64,000 nt of DNA from M3007 sp031425155. GTDB lineage: Bacteria > Bacteroidota > Bacteroidia > Chitinophagales > Saprospiraceae. This document shows, in pieces, positions 9,732-18,118 of this stretch. Each line of letters starts with the position of its first letter. Positions within the stretch are counted from its first letter, which is position 1. The notes beneath the pieces are model-generated. The model had not been told where the DNA came from. It saw only the letters and a list, made by a program, of their open reading frames with translations, and ran no database searches. The stretch covers positions 62,001 to 126,000 of the forward strand of contig JANPIV010000048.1 of assembly GCA_031425155.1 (NCBI GenBank), in the 5' to 3' direction. Made by a program: the position numbers and the translations under genes.

Positions 9732-9871
9732 TTCTGGAATGAAAGTTTTCATTTGATGATTCGTAAGGTTTTGATTTAGTGATATTTGAAAAATACTTTC
9801 TGAAAGGTTTTTAGTGATCTGACACTTTTTTACCTTTGTGCCTTAGATGTGCGAGGTTCGCATATTATCAC

Positions 9872-9879
9872 GTTAGCGG
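9872..9879 (+). other. Left boundary core site (GTTAGCGG) of a cassette-like unit
   Basis: The octamer GTTAGCGG precedes the reductase gene, and its exact reverse complement CCGCTAAC follows that gene at 10492-10499. In an integron cassette the unit starts at the G^TT cut of one core site and ends inside the attC of the next. This site fits that left edge. It is short and not proof by itself. Confidence 0.45.
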
Positions 9880-9925
9880 TCAGGCTAAGACTACACAGAA
9901 ACGACAGACAATAAACAAGGAAAAA

Positions 9926-10459
9926 ATGAACAGAAAAGTAATTTTATATATTGCAACTAGTTTAGACGGCTACATTGCAAAACCGAATGACGACCTTGGA
10001 TTTCTTTCAATCGTAGAGCAAGAAGGTCAAGACTATGGATATGCAGACTTTGTAAATACAGTGGACGCTGTTATCGTAGGACGGAAAACTTATGACAAAG
10101 TAATATCTATGGGGTTTGACTTTCCACACACTGACAAAGATGCATATATTATTACACGGACACCAAGACCAGATTTAGGTTCTGTAAAATTTTATTCAGG
10201 TGACCTTAAATCACTAGTTGAAAGACTTAAATCCGAGAATGGAAAAAATATATTTTGTGACGGGGGTGCAGAAATCGTAAATGAACTTTTAAAAGACAAC
10301 CTTATTGACGAGTTTATTATTTCTGTAATTCCAATTTTGGTTGGTAACGGGACAAAGCTTTTCAAAGACGGACGACCAGAACAAAAATTAGAACTTGTTT
10401 CGACAAAGCAGTTTGACAAAGGACTAACTCAACTTCATTACAAACGTGCAGACAAATAG
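9926..10459 (+). CDS. Dihydrofolate reductase-family protein (RibD C-terminal domain-like)
   Basis: The 177-residue protein has the RibD_C/DHFR fold. It starts KVILYIATSLDGYIAKPNDD, has VDAVIVGRKTYDKV in the NADPH-binding first half, then IFCDGGAEIVNELL and IISVIPILVGNGTKLF. It resembles YwjB/YyaP-type reductases found in many cassettes; the substrate is unknown and trimethoprim resistance should not be assumed. The ATG at 9926 follows an AAGG ribosome-binding sequence, and the 30 codons available upstream do not look like part of the fold. The gene is much more AT-rich than its surroundings and is flanked by attC-like sequences, pointing to horizontal arrival. Confidence 0.88.
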   Translation: MNRKVILYIATSLDGYIAKPNDDLGFLSIVEQEGQDYGYADFVNTVDAVIVGRKTYDKVISMGFDFPHTDKDAYIITRTPRPDLGSVKFYSGDLKSLVERLKSENGKNIFCDGGAEIVNELLKDNLIDEFIISVIPILVGNGTKLFKDGRPEQKLELVSTKQFDKGLTQLHYKRADK

Positions 10460-10491
10460 AACAAACAAAAACGATGGACAAGAAGCCCGAA

Positions 10492-10623
10492 CCGCTAACA
10501 TCGGTTTGGCAATATGGCGGCTGATGTGCTTTTATTAAACATTTGTGCAAAGTTCAACAGTAGGAATTCTATTGAAATTTTGTGCTAAAAATCCGCCACA
10601 TCGCCAAGCCGCCCACGTTGGTA
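10492..10623 (+). repeat. attC-like imperfect palindrome after the reductase gene
   Basis: The element begins CCGCTAAC and ends CACGTTGGTA, giving paired AAC/GTT core boxes. Inside, ttggcaatatggcgg (10506-10520) pairs with ccgccacatcgccaa (10593-10607) with two mismatches. A spacer of unequal length lies on the two sides, and a large AT-rich loop closes the structure. At about 130 bases it fits the range of integron attC recombination sites (57-141). This is an assignment by architecture, not by database match. Confidence 0.6.
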
Positions 10624-10642
10624 ACCAATAAACGACACCCCT

Positions 10643-10692
10643 ATTTCCAAATGACCGGAACATAACTGTACATCCCAGCCATTTGGAAATAT
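10643..10692. terminator. Inverted repeat downstream of the cassette-like unit
   Basis: The arms atttccaaatg and catttggaaat are separated by about 28 bases. They lie just downstream of the convergent VOC/SRPBCC gene, so the repeat may act as its terminator. There is no clear run of T after the stem. Confidence 0.4.
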
Positions 10693-10703
10693 GAGCCTCC
10701 TGT

Positions 10704-11990
10704 TTAACCATTCCTCTCCGCGTACCGCTTGAAATTATCCAAAATCGCCTGCCAGCCCGCTCGCTGCATTTCCGGCGGATTCATATTTTCGGCATCGAAT
10801 GTTTCGATGATATGGGTGCCGCCATCCCTGGTTTGAAAAGTTACTTCCACTTTTCGGCCATCCCCAAGCGTATAAGCAATGCGTTGGTTTTCCACCACGT
10901 CATCATAAGTGCCACCGAAATCGAAACTTACGCTTCCATCTTTGGCGGCCATCGTAGAGACAAAACTTCCACCCGTTCGTAAATCATTGACGGCCTTGGG
11001 TGTATGCCAGTCATCGGAGGCATTGTTCCATTGGGTGATGTGTTCGGGAGCCGTCCAGTATTGCCAGACCTTTTCGACGGGGGCGTGGACGGTGCTTTCC
11101 ACGGTAATGGGCGCGCTGAGTTTGGGACCTTCGCTGAGTTGCGCGATGTTAATTTTCCGCATTTGCATCATGGCGGCCATTGCCCGTTGTGACACTGCGG
11201 GGTCGGGGTCGCCGAGTAAACGCGGCAAAGCCTCCGGGATAATCTGCCACGACACGCCGAATTTATCTTTCAACCAGCCGCATTGGCTTTCCTGTCCGCC
11301 GTCCGCCGTCAGTTTTTCCCAAAAGAAATCGACCTCTTCCTGGTTGCCGCAGTTGACCACCAGTGATACGGCTTCGTTGAAGGTGAAAAGTTGTTCCACC
11401 CCGCTGTCCATGACCATAAAGGTTTGCCCGTTTAAGGTGAACTGCGCGTGGGTTACCTGGCCTTCCGGGCCCTGCCCGGCACCGTAATGCAGGATGCCGC
11501 CGATGGCAGAGTCGTCGAACAGGGACGTATAAAACCGCATTGCTTCCTCAGCGCGGCCTTGCTGCGGGCCTGAAAACATGAGCAAAGGCGTGAATTTTTG
11601 TCCGACCTCGGCGATTTTTCCCCACGAAATTTGCCACGACACGCCGAAGCGATCCTGTATCCAACCATATTTTGGGCTCCAATCGTAGCGCTCAAGCGGC
11701 ATGAGGGCGGTGCCGCCCTCGGCGAGTTTTTGCCACACCTTGTCCGTTTCCGCCTCTGTTTCGCAGACGACGAAAAATGAAATGCAAGGATTGATCTGAA
11801 ACTGCGGGCCACCATTTAGTGCGCTGAATTTTTGCCCGTCCAGCCAAAAATCCACGACCATGACCGCCTCGCCGTTGCGGACGGTGGAGCCAATTTTCGC
11901 GTTTTTAAAAACGGACGTGTAGAAGTGGGCGGCCTCTTCTGCCTGCTGGTCGAACCACAGGAACGGGTTGATTTTCTGCATTTTTGTCAT
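10704..11990 (-). CDS. Three-domain fusion: two VOC (PhnB-like) domains plus SRPBCC/AHSA1 domain
   Basis: The 428-residue protein opens with KINPFLWFDQQAEEAAHFY, the PhnB-like glyoxalase/VOC domain (about residues 3-130). A second divergent copy follows (FTPLLMFSGPQQGRAEEAMRFY, about 140-262). The C-terminal 140 residues (VESTVHAPVEKVWQYWTAPEHITQWN to the end) are an AHSA1-type START-like domain. VOC domains of this group are often annotated as demethylubiquinone methyltransferase-like but have no proven methyltransferase activity. I chose the ATG at 11990 because a promoter-like CCTTTG overlaps the longer TTG start at 12026. The three modules are usually separate small genes, so the single chain is unusual; its function is unknown. 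Confidence 0.85.
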   Translation of the reverse strand: MTKMQKINPFLWFDQQAEEAAHFYTSVFKNAKIGSTVRNGEAVMVVDFWLDGQKFSALNGGPQFQINPCISFFVVCETEAETDKVWQKLAEGGTALMPLERYDWSPKYGWIQDRFGVSWQISWGKIAEVGQKFTPLLMFSGPQQGRAEEAMRFYTSLFDDSAIGGILHYGAGQGPEGQVTHAQFTLNGQTFMVMDSGVEQLFTFNEAVSLVVNCGNQEEVDFFWEKLTADGGQESQCGWLKDKFGVSWQIIPEALPRLLGDPDPAVSQRAMAAMMQMRKINIAQLSEGPKLSAPITVESTVHAPVEKVWQYWTAPEHITQWNNASDDWHTPKAVNDLRTGGSFVSTMAAKDGSVSFDFGGTYDDVVENQRIAYTLGDGRKVEVTFQTRDGGTHIIETFDAENMNPPEMQRAGWQAILDNFKRYAERNG

Positions 11991-12185
11991 GATGTCTTTA
12001 TTTATAGGTGTTAAAAACTTGGACAAAGGTGCAGGATTTTTTAAAACAAAATGTAGTATAATTCCGACATTTTGGGAGGGGGATTACGACATTTTTTGGT
12101 GCCTGATTTCAGCAGGTTTGCTGCTGTTATATTAGGTTTGCCAGGCAATATTAATTTTGCACAAAAATAAAATACACACCAAAAC

Positions 12186-12584
12186 ATGGAAATAATAGCC
12201 GATCAAATACCCAGCGACATTTATCGCTTTTTACGCACGACTTGCGGGTTATCTGCGAAAACCCAGACAGCCAGTGAAATCGGACTGCGTAATTCCATTT
12301 ATTCCGTTATGATAAAGAACGGAGAGGCCATCATTGGTATGGGCCGAATCATCGGCGACGGTGGCTGCTTCTGCCAAATCACAGATATTTGTGTGCTTCC
12401 CGCGTATCAGGGGCAGGGCATTGGCAAGATGATTATGAAAAACCTGACGGACTATATTCAGCATCATTTGCCGGAATCGTGTTATATCAGTCTGATCGCT
12501 GATGGCAACGCATCCTATTTATATGAACAATTTGGATTTAAAGATACTTTGCCTGCCTCCAAAGGAATGTATTTCCAACGTTGA
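12186..12584 (+). CDS. GNAT family N-acetyltransferase
   Basis: This 132-residue single-domain GNAT protein has ITDICVLPAYQGQGIGKMIMKNL, which contains the pyrophosphate-binding Q/R-x-x-G-x-G/A loop (QGQGIGK). The final strand is ASYLYEQFGFKDT. It resembles the small YhbS/PhnO-like acetyltransferases, whose acceptors vary widely. The stop is 6 bases before the next ATG, so it is probably co-transcribed with the 2H phosphoesterase. Confidence 0.88.
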   Translation: MEIIADQIPSDIYRFLRTTCGLSAKTQTASEIGLRNSIYSVMIKNGEAIIGMGRIIGDGGCFCQITDICVLPAYQGQGIGKMIMKNLTDYIQHHLPESCYISLIADGNASYLYEQFGFKDTLPASKGMYFQR

Positions 12585-12590
12585 ATACAA

Positions 12591-13097
12591 ATGCAGAAAC
12601 GCCGACAATTAACACTTTTTGTAGAAAATCACCATTCTGAAGCCATAGAGGCAATCCGTAAGGAATTCAATCTGGCTCAATATGCCTTGATTAAAGCACA
12701 CGTCACGCTATGCCGGGAAGATGAACTGGAAGAAATAGAAAAGGTGATGGCGAACCTGCTAAAATTAAATCAAGCAGAAGTGACGATTGATTTCGGTAAA
12801 GTAATACGGTTTGCCGATGGGAAAGGTGTTCTATTACCGGCTATTGGTAATAGTGAGCAATTTCAGCAATTAAGAGCCGTCATTCTGGAAGGAGTAATCG
12901 AAAAGCCCCGGCAACACGAACCGCATATTACTTTAATGCATCCGAGGAATGCTACTTGTACAGATGCTATATTTGAACAAATTGAGAAGATTGAATTTCC
13001 TGATAAAATAGTATTTCGGAAAATTAGCCTGATTGAACAGGAACTGGGGAAGGAGTGGGAGGTTTTGAGGGAATTTGAATTGAGTAGTAAGGAATGA
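12591..13097 (+). CDS. 2'-5' RNA ligase-like (2H phosphoesterase) protein
   Basis: The 168-residue protein has the paired H-x-T motifs of the 2H superfamily, KAHVTLC near residue 38 and EPHITLMHP near residue 106. They form the two-histidine active site that acts on 2',3'-cyclic phosphates or 2'-5' linkages. Its length is typical for the family. It follows the acetyltransferase by 6 bases. The physiological RNA or nucleotide substrate cannot be told from sequence. Confidence 0.85.
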   Translation: MQKRRQLTLFVENHHSEAIEAIRKEFNLAQYALIKAHVTLCREDELEEIEKVMANLLKLNQAEVTIDFGKVIRFADGKGVLLPAIGNSEQFQQLRAVILEGVIEKPRQHEPHITLMHPRNATCTDAIFEQIEKIEFPDKIVFRKISLIEQELGKEWEVLREFELSSKE

Positions 13098-13131
13098 GTG
13101 AGAAATAAGTTCCCATTTTCCCAAATCTGGA

Positions 13132-13214
13132 TGTCATTTCGACGGCAGGAGAAATCTGGCTACGGAGCATTGATAATCAACACCTTAGCAGATTCCTCCT
13201 GTCGTCGGAATGAC
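13132..13214. repeat. Dispersed inverted repeat (TGTCATTTCGACGGCAGGAG type)
   Basis: A 26-base left arm starting tgtcatttcgacgg pairs with a right arm ending gtcggaatgaca with about four mismatches. The loop is about 30 bases. It sits between the 3' ends of two convergent genes. The word is one commonly seen in repetitive intergenic elements of Bacteroidota, so this is more likely a dispersed repeat than a dedicated terminator. Confidence 0.65.
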
Positions 13215-13272
13215 AACTCAGGTAAGGTTGTTTCTGCCATCTTATTTTTTACACGTTCCTAAAATATAATTT

Positions 13273-13860
13273 TCAAGCAATCAGCCGCAGGTCAAAAGTG
13301 AAACCCGGCACCACCTCTTCTCCTGACAATACCTGATCAAAACCTTTAACTATTTCAATACTGCCATCAGTACGATAAATATAAGTCTCCTGATTAAAAG
13401 TATCCAATAGCCAACCCAGTTCTGCGCCATTTTCTATCCATTCTACCATTTTAGCCTTCAATTTCGGCAGCGATTTATCCGATTCAGAACGAATTTCGAC
13501 TACAAAATTGGGGCAAACGGGGGCAAAACTTTTCTTTTGGGCTTCCGTCAGTTTATCCCAACGTTCGTAAGCAACAAAGGCCGTATCAGCGGCTCGCATT
13601 GCTCCATTCAGCAGAGTAAAACCAGTCGAAGAATTATACACTTTGCCTCTCTTGCTGCCCAGGTTCCACATGAATAAAAAAGATTGGACCGTGGTTTCTT
13701 TTTCGCCAGTGTCAATATGTACGGGGGGCATAACTATAACATTTCCAGATGAATCCCGCTCAATACGCAGATGTTTGTTCTGTGCGCAGAACGCTTCGAA
13801 GGCCGCGTCAGTCATTTTCTCGGCAATGCCCTCTATTTCCAACGTGTCAGTGATCAGCAT
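13273..13860 (-). CDS. Uma2 family endonuclease-like protein (DUF820)
   Basis: The 195-residue protein has the Uma2/DUF820 arrangement. NSSTGFTLLNGAMRAADTAFVAYERW contains the first acidic residue of the restriction-endonuclease-like fold, CPNFVVEIRSESDKSLPKLKAKM provides the E-x-x-S/K core, and WLLDTFNQETYIYR follows. These proteins form large families, often in multicopy, with unproven nuclease activity. The ATG at 13860 was chosen because TATTTTTG, a promoter-like sequence, overlaps the upstream TTG start. Confidence 0.85.
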   Translation of the reverse strand: MLITDTLEIEGIAEKMTDAAFEAFCAQNKHLRIERDSSGNVIVMPPVHIDTGEKETTVQSFLFMWNLGSKRGKVYNSSTGFTLLNGAMRAADTAFVAYERWDKLTEAQKKSFAPVCPNFVVEIRSESDKSLPKLKAKMVEWIENGAELGWLLDTFNQETYIYRTDGSIEIVKGFDQVLSGEEVVPGFTFDLRLIA

Positions 13861-13930
13861 GAGCAGATATTTTTTCAAAAATACAGGCTTTTTACGAAAG
13901 TGAGCGTAACCTGTCCCGCATATTTAATCA

Positions 13931-13962
13931 AATTGACCACATTCTTCTCATTGACCACATTA
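13931..13962. repeat. ATTGACCACATT direct repeats
   Basis: Two copies of attgaccacatt separated by eight bases lie just downstream of the RF3 gene. The same 12-mer recurs at 24926-25026, 28321-28360, 28999-29062 and 48695-48722, always between genes. Confidence 0.7.
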
Positions 13963-13963
13963 A

Positions 13964-15547
13964 TTACCCTTCACTCGTAAAGTGAAATTCAATCTTTGGA
14001 AAAGCCTCCTGCACGGTTTGCAGCGTCCAAGCGGTTTCGGCCAGAAAAACGGTGTCCCCCTCGCTGTCCTTGGCAATGTCGCGCTTGCGGCGATCTATGA
14101 ATTCCTGCATCGCTTTCGGGTCTGCCGACGTGACCCAGCAAGCCTTGTGCAAACTAACGGGTTCGTAGCGGCACTTGGCACCGTATTCACTTTCCAGCCG
14201 GTGCTGGATCACCTCGAATTGTAGTTGCCCCACCGTGCCGATGATGCGCCGCCCATCGCTTTGGCGAGTGAACATCTGCGCCACACCCTCGTCCATCAGT
14301 TGGTCGAGGCCTTTGGCGAACTGCTTTTGTTTCAGCGGATCGGCGTTTTCCACATAGCGGAACATTTCGGGCGAGAAAGCCGGAATGCCTTTGAAATGCA
14401 GCGATTCGCCCTCGGTCAGCGTGTCGCCGATTTTGAAATTGCCGCTGTCGTACAGGCCCACCACGTCGCCGGGATAGGCTTCTTCCAGCAGGGTTTTCTT
14501 GCTGGCCATGAACATCGTGGGGTTGGGGAATTTCATATCGCGGTTCAGCCGCATGTGGCGGTAGTTTTTGTTGCGCTCGAATTTACCGCTGCATATTCGC
14601 AGAAACGCGATGCGGTCGCGGTGGCGCGGGTCCATGTTGGCAAATATTTTGAACACAAAACCCGTCATTTTATCCTCGTCCGGCTCCACCAGACGTTCCT
14701 CGGTGTAACGGGGCAGGGGAGTGGGGGCAATTTCCACAAAACAATCCAGCATTTCTTTTACGCCAAAATTGTTGACCGCCGAACCAAAAAATACCGGGCA
14801 AATCTTGCCATCCAGGTAGTCCTGTTTTTCAAATTTCGGGTACACCGTTTCGATAATATTCACCTCATCGCGCAGTTCGCGGGCGGCACTTTCGCCGACT
14901 ATTTTGTCCAGGTCGGGATGCGCCAAATCTTCAAATACGATGATCTCTTCGTCCTCCTGTTTGCCGTGCGGATTGAACAGCACGAGTTTTTTTTCATACA
15001 AATTATACACGCCCTTGAAGCGTTGGCCCATACCGATGGGCCAGGAAAGCGGCCGCACTTTCACCGCCAGTTTCTGCTCTATTTCGTCGAGCAGATCGAA
15101 GGCATCGCGGCCTTCGCGGTCGAGTTTGTTCACAAAAAAGATGATCGGCGTGTTGCGCATCCGGCAGACTTTGGTCAGTTTCTCGGTCTGCTTTTCCACG
15201 CCGTTGGCTACGTCCACCACCACGATGGCGGAGTCCACGGCGGTCAGGGTGCGGTAGGTATCTTCTGCAAAATCTTCGTGGCCCGGCGTATCCAATATGT
15301 TGATTTGCAGGTCTCTATACTCAAAGCCCATCACCGAGGTGCTCACCGAAATACCGCGTTGCCGCTCGATTTCCATAAAGTCGGAGACCGTGCTTTTTTT
15401 GATCTTATTGCTTTTTACCGCACCGGCGGTCTGAATAGCGCCGCCAAACAGCAGCAGTTTTTCGGTGAGGGTCGTTTTGCCTGCATCGGGGTGAGCGACG
15501 ATGGCGAAGGTGCGACGGCGGGCGAGTTCGGAAAGGAAAGTGGACAT
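13964..15547 (-). CDS. prfC: Peptide chain release factor 3
   Basis: The 527-residue GTPase starts RRRTFAIVAHPDAGKTTLTEKL (P-loop AHPDAGKT). Switch I contains ERQRGISVSTSVMGFEY, switch II is DTPGHEDFAEDTYRTL, and NKLDREG is the G4 motif. This is the RF3 pattern, with the extended DFMEIERQRGIS, rather than EF-G. RF3 recycles RF1/RF2 from the ribosome after peptide release by GTP hydrolysis. The length is normal and all GTPase motifs are intact. The long reading frame on the opposite strand is a shadow of this gene. Confidence 0.97.
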   Translation of the reverse strand: MSTFLSELARRRTFAIVAHPDAGKTTLTEKLLLFGGAIQTAGAVKSNKIKKSTVSDFMEIERQRGISVSTSVMGFEYRDLQINILDTPGHEDFAEDTYRTLTAVDSAIVVVDVANGVEKQTEKLTKVCRMRNTPIIFFVNKLDREGRDAFDLLDEIEQKLAVKVRPLSWPIGMGQRFKGVYNLYEKKLVLFNPHGKQEDEEIIVFEDLAHPDLDKIVGESAARELRDEVNIIETVYPKFEKQDYLDGKICPVFFGSAVNNFGVKEMLDCFVEIAPTPLPRYTEERLVEPDEDKMTGFVFKIFANMDPRHRDRIAFLRICSGKFERNKNYRHMRLNRDMKFPNPTMFMASKKTLLEEAYPGDVVGLYDSGNFKIGDTLTEGESLHFKGIPAFSPEMFRYVENADPLKQKQFAKGLDQLMDEGVAQMFTRQSDGRRIIGTVGQLQFEVIQHRLESEYGAKCRYEPVSLHKACWVTSADPKAMQEFIDRRKRDIAKDSEGDTVFLAETAWTLQTVQEAFPKIEFHFTSEG

Positions 15548-15766
15548 GTGGGCGTTCTTGAAAATGGGCGCAAAAGTAGGTAAATCTGCCCATATTGGCG
15601 CATCAACGAACTGAAATGCGCCAAGAGACGTTATTTGCGCGTTAATTGTCCCTAATGCCGCGTAGCCATCGCTACCAAATGTCCTATCTTAGCCGAATCA
15701 TAGTTCTGGATATGGCGACTGAACCCCGCCATTACAATTTATAAGCAACCACAAACACTGTATAAT

Positions 15767-17407
15767 TTGCAACGCAAGCCGATTCCTGTATTTTTCAAGG
15801 TGCTTATTGGGCTGGCCGCCGCTGTTTTCATTTGGCTGGGCCTGTGCAACCGCCCCGATCCGATTTGGATCGAAGCGGGTAAACAGGTGCAGCAACGTTA
15901 CCCGATGCTGGATGACGCAGTGGATTCCATTCAATTGTTATTCAACGAAATACATAAAGAGGAACCTGCGCTGCACCGTTCCGATTCTTCGGCTTTTCGG
16001 CTGATTTCGCAGCCCTATTTGCCGGTCATCGAGTGGGGGAAATTTGACAGTTTCTGCCGCACGGTACAGGAAAAACGTTTCATTGTGCTGTCGGGCGTGA
16101 CGAGTACCGGTGCCACCAATCTGGCAGTGTGTGCCGCTCGTTTGCTGGCTGGGCAACCGGCTAATTTGCTGCAAATCAGTTGTGCGCCGCAGTTTGACCT
16201 GGAATATCACCGTAAGTACATTGGCCGCGAAGAGAAAGGAAAATTCGTGCCCGGCGATCTGTTGCTTTTTTGGGATAAATGCCGACTGCATCCCGAGCAG
16301 GAGTTTGTGGTCATTTTGGATAATTTTGATAAAATAAACCCGGAGACCTTTTTCGGCCCGGAGATGTGGGAAATGCTTAGCAGCCGCCGTGAACCCGCGC
16401 GTCTCGGCAAGTTAGAAATCACGGTGCCTGACAATTTTTACCTGATCTCGGTGACGCACTTTGGCCCTGGCGCGCAGACGGAGTTGAGTGAAGAGCATTT
16501 CAAACGCATCGGACGGCCTTATGTGTTGGAACCGAACAGCCACGAGTTGTTAGAGTATTTGCGCCGTCAGGCTACGGCGGCCAAAGCGAGTACGGATACA
16601 TTGGCGGCACGCCAGTTCGCATTGCTGCAAGACACTACTGAACAACGCCGTTTTTTGTATTACTTCCTGAAAACCAATGCGTTGATCTCCGCCCGTTATT
16701 CACCAGGCCATCAATTGGGGCAGGGCAGCAACCTGCGCAAGAGTTACTTACTAGGTGGCGTACCGGCTTTGAAGCAACTTTTTCTCGACCATATCAATGC
16801 GCTGCGTCCAGATCGGGCTTTGACCAAAAAGGATTTTGCGTCGTTTGACTACACCGTAAATAATCAGGGCTTGGAGGAAAACTCCAACTTCCTGGCGCGG
16901 CAAGTGCAAATGCTGCGCGACACGGGCTATTTTGTGGAGGTGACGATGGTGGCGGCGACGGCCTTGCTGACCGCTTTGTTTAGTTGGTGGGTGTTCCGCC
17001 GCCGCGAACGGCTCATTCGCAACTATGGCGACCGGGTGCAGAAGGTCTTTCACGATTTTGATCATCAACGGACGAGTGCCGAAGAGGCATCCCGGCGTTT
17101 GGAAGAGATAAAAAAAGAGGTGGATAACCTGGTGCTGCGTCGCCACTTGAACTACACGGAGGCCCTTTATTTTATGGCTTTTATTGAGGATAAAGTAAAA
17201 CGTATTGATTTCGCGCGCAGCGTCAGTGAGAACTTCCTGGAACTGTTCAATGCCTTTATGGACGACAATGTGCTCACCGAAAACGAGTACACCAAACTAT
17301 GTCAGTTCCTGGAAACGATCAAGCATAAAATACCCGACGAGGCTTATCAGCAATTTAGCCAAAAAGTCGAGGATGCGTATAAAGCGCACCATAGTTATAG
17401 CGGGTAG
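15767..17407 (+). CDS. Membrane-anchored protein with degenerate McrB-like NTPase domain
   Basis: This 546-residue protein is not a family I can name. One transmembrane helix lies near residues 10-27 and a second near 385-405 (TMVAATALLTALFSWWVF), followed by a basic stretch and a long, probably coiled-coil tail. Between the helices sits a P-loop-like domain. The Walker A position reads GVTSTGATN, lacking the lysine, while Walker B is good (FVVILDNFD, about 180-188). The segment FFGPEMWEMLSSRREPARLG with VPDNFYLISVTHFGPG mirrors the McrB-type AAA core. Charges around both helices would place this domain in the periplasm, so it may not hydrolyse ATP. The start is TTG, the only initiator that keeps the first helix. 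It stands alone. Confidence 0.6.
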   Translation: MQRKPIPVFFKVLIGLAAAVFIWLGLCNRPDPIWIEAGKQVQQRYPMLDDAVDSIQLLFNEIHKEEPALHRSDSSAFRLISQPYLPVIEWGKFDSFCRTVQEKRFIVLSGVTSTGATNLAVCAARLLAGQPANLLQISCAPQFDLEYHRKYIGREEKGKFVPGDLLLFWDKCRLHPEQEFVVILDNFDKINPETFFGPEMWEMLSSRREPARLGKLEITVPDNFYLISVTHFGPGAQTELSEEHFKRIGRPYVLEPNSHELLEYLRRQATAAKASTDTLAARQFALLQDTTEQRRFLYYFLKTNALISARYSPGHQLGQGSNLRKSYLLGGVPALKQLFLDHINALRPDRALTKKDFASFDYTVNNQGLEENSNFLARQVQMLRDTGYFVEVTMVAATALLTALFSWWVFRRRERLIRNYGDRVQKVFHDFDHQRTSAEEASRRLEEIKKEVDNLVLRRHLNYTEALYFMAFIEDKVKRIDFARSVSENFLELFNAFMDDNVLTENEYTKLCQFLETIKHKIPDEAYQQFSQKVEDAYKAHHSYSG

Positions 17408-17497
17408 TAGCAGTGGCCTCCCGGCCCACGGGCTTGCTTTTTGTTTCCCATTGCCAACGATTGGTTTTTGCCCTTATCTTTGTGAAAAAATTGCATC

Positions 17498-17809
17498 ATG
17501 GCAGTAATGACTTTTAGCAACATTAAGGTAGAAGATTTGGACCAGCGGCTGATTGATAGCATACGGGCCTTCCTTACAGGTAAAGAAGTACAGATTTCCA
17601 TAGTCGTCCAAGAAACGGTGGCGGAAAATCCTAAGCAAGAATCATTGTCTGAATTGCTGGCTCGTAATGCTGCTGCTGAAGTTGTTTACAGAATCCCGAG
17701 CGAGGAAATCGACAAGATTGCAGAACAATTGGAAGTCGATGAAAATTTTGATCCTGTATCAGCTATTAAAAAGTTTGCCGTCCCCCGCCATCAACCTGAG
17801 CCGGCATGA
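17498..17809 (+). CDS. Putative antitoxin partnered with a broken YoeB-like toxin
   Basis: The 103-residue protein overlaps the following toxin remnant by four bases (ATGA), the usual layout of an antitoxin-toxin operon. I recognise no antitoxin family with confidence. The N-terminal part (SNIKVEDLDQRLIDSIRAFL) could form a dimerising or DNA-binding module, and the acidic C-terminal part could wrap the toxin. In intact systems the antitoxin represses its own promoter and neutralises the RNase. The assignment rests mainly on the neighbour. Confidence 0.6.
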   Translation: MAVMTFSNIKVEDLDQRLIDSIRAFLTGKEVQISIVVQETVAENPKQESLSELLARNAAAEVVYRIPSEEIDKIAEQLEVDENFDPVSAIKKFAVPRHQPEPA

Positions 17810-18069
17810 GAGACATCCAATTGGAAGGAGATTCCTTGGAAGATATGCAGTTTTGGCTGACGAACGACCGAAAAATCCTTCAAAAAATCTTTCGCTTTTT
17901 TGTGGAATCAAAGCGTACCCTTTTTGAAGGCACTGGCAAACCAGAACCACTACGCGGCGATAAAAGTGGGCTTTGGTCGCGTCGCATCACCGACGAGCAT
18001 CGCATGGTGTAAGAGGTTACCGATGATTTTATTATCGTCCACTAGCTGCGTAGGCATTACGAGGATTAA
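17806..18069 (+). pseudogene. YoeB/Txe-type mRNA interferase, inactivated by two stop codons
   Basis: The frame matches YoeB along its whole length: SLEDMQFWLTNDRKILQKIF, KRTLFEGTGKPEPLRGDKSG, LWSRRITDEHRMV. A stop then occurs (TAA 18010-18012) where the family has the Tyr of V-Y-E-V. The frame continues EVTDDFIIVH, meets a second stop (TAG 18043-18045) and ends LRRHYED. The terminal His-Tyr pair needed for ribosome-dependent mRNA cleavage is therefore not translated. The antitoxin upstream is intact, consistent with relaxed selection once the toxin was lost. Confidence 0.88.
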
Positions 18070-18118
18070 TGCAAATTCACTTAATTGGACAAAGCCTACT
18101 AACAGTAGTATTGGTACT

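Noticed and set aside
9869..9890. GTCAGGCTAAG shared between the insertion-sequence repeats and the region before the reductase gene as a sign of a second IS end
   Set aside because: Only 11 bases match, the rest of the 35-base terminal repeat is absent, and the word is better explained as part of the cassette boundary.
14225..15583. A 452-codon open frame on the plus strand opposite prfC
   Set aside because: It is the mirror of a highly conserved GTPase gene, is rich in His, Phe and Gly without any family motif, and has no start context.
9457..18045. Stop-codon readthrough or recoding as an explanation for the in-frame stops
   Set aside because: The stops replace codons of apparently different amino acids, both TAA and TAG occur, and all three genes are dispensable; housekeeping genes such as pyrG, prfC and accD show none.
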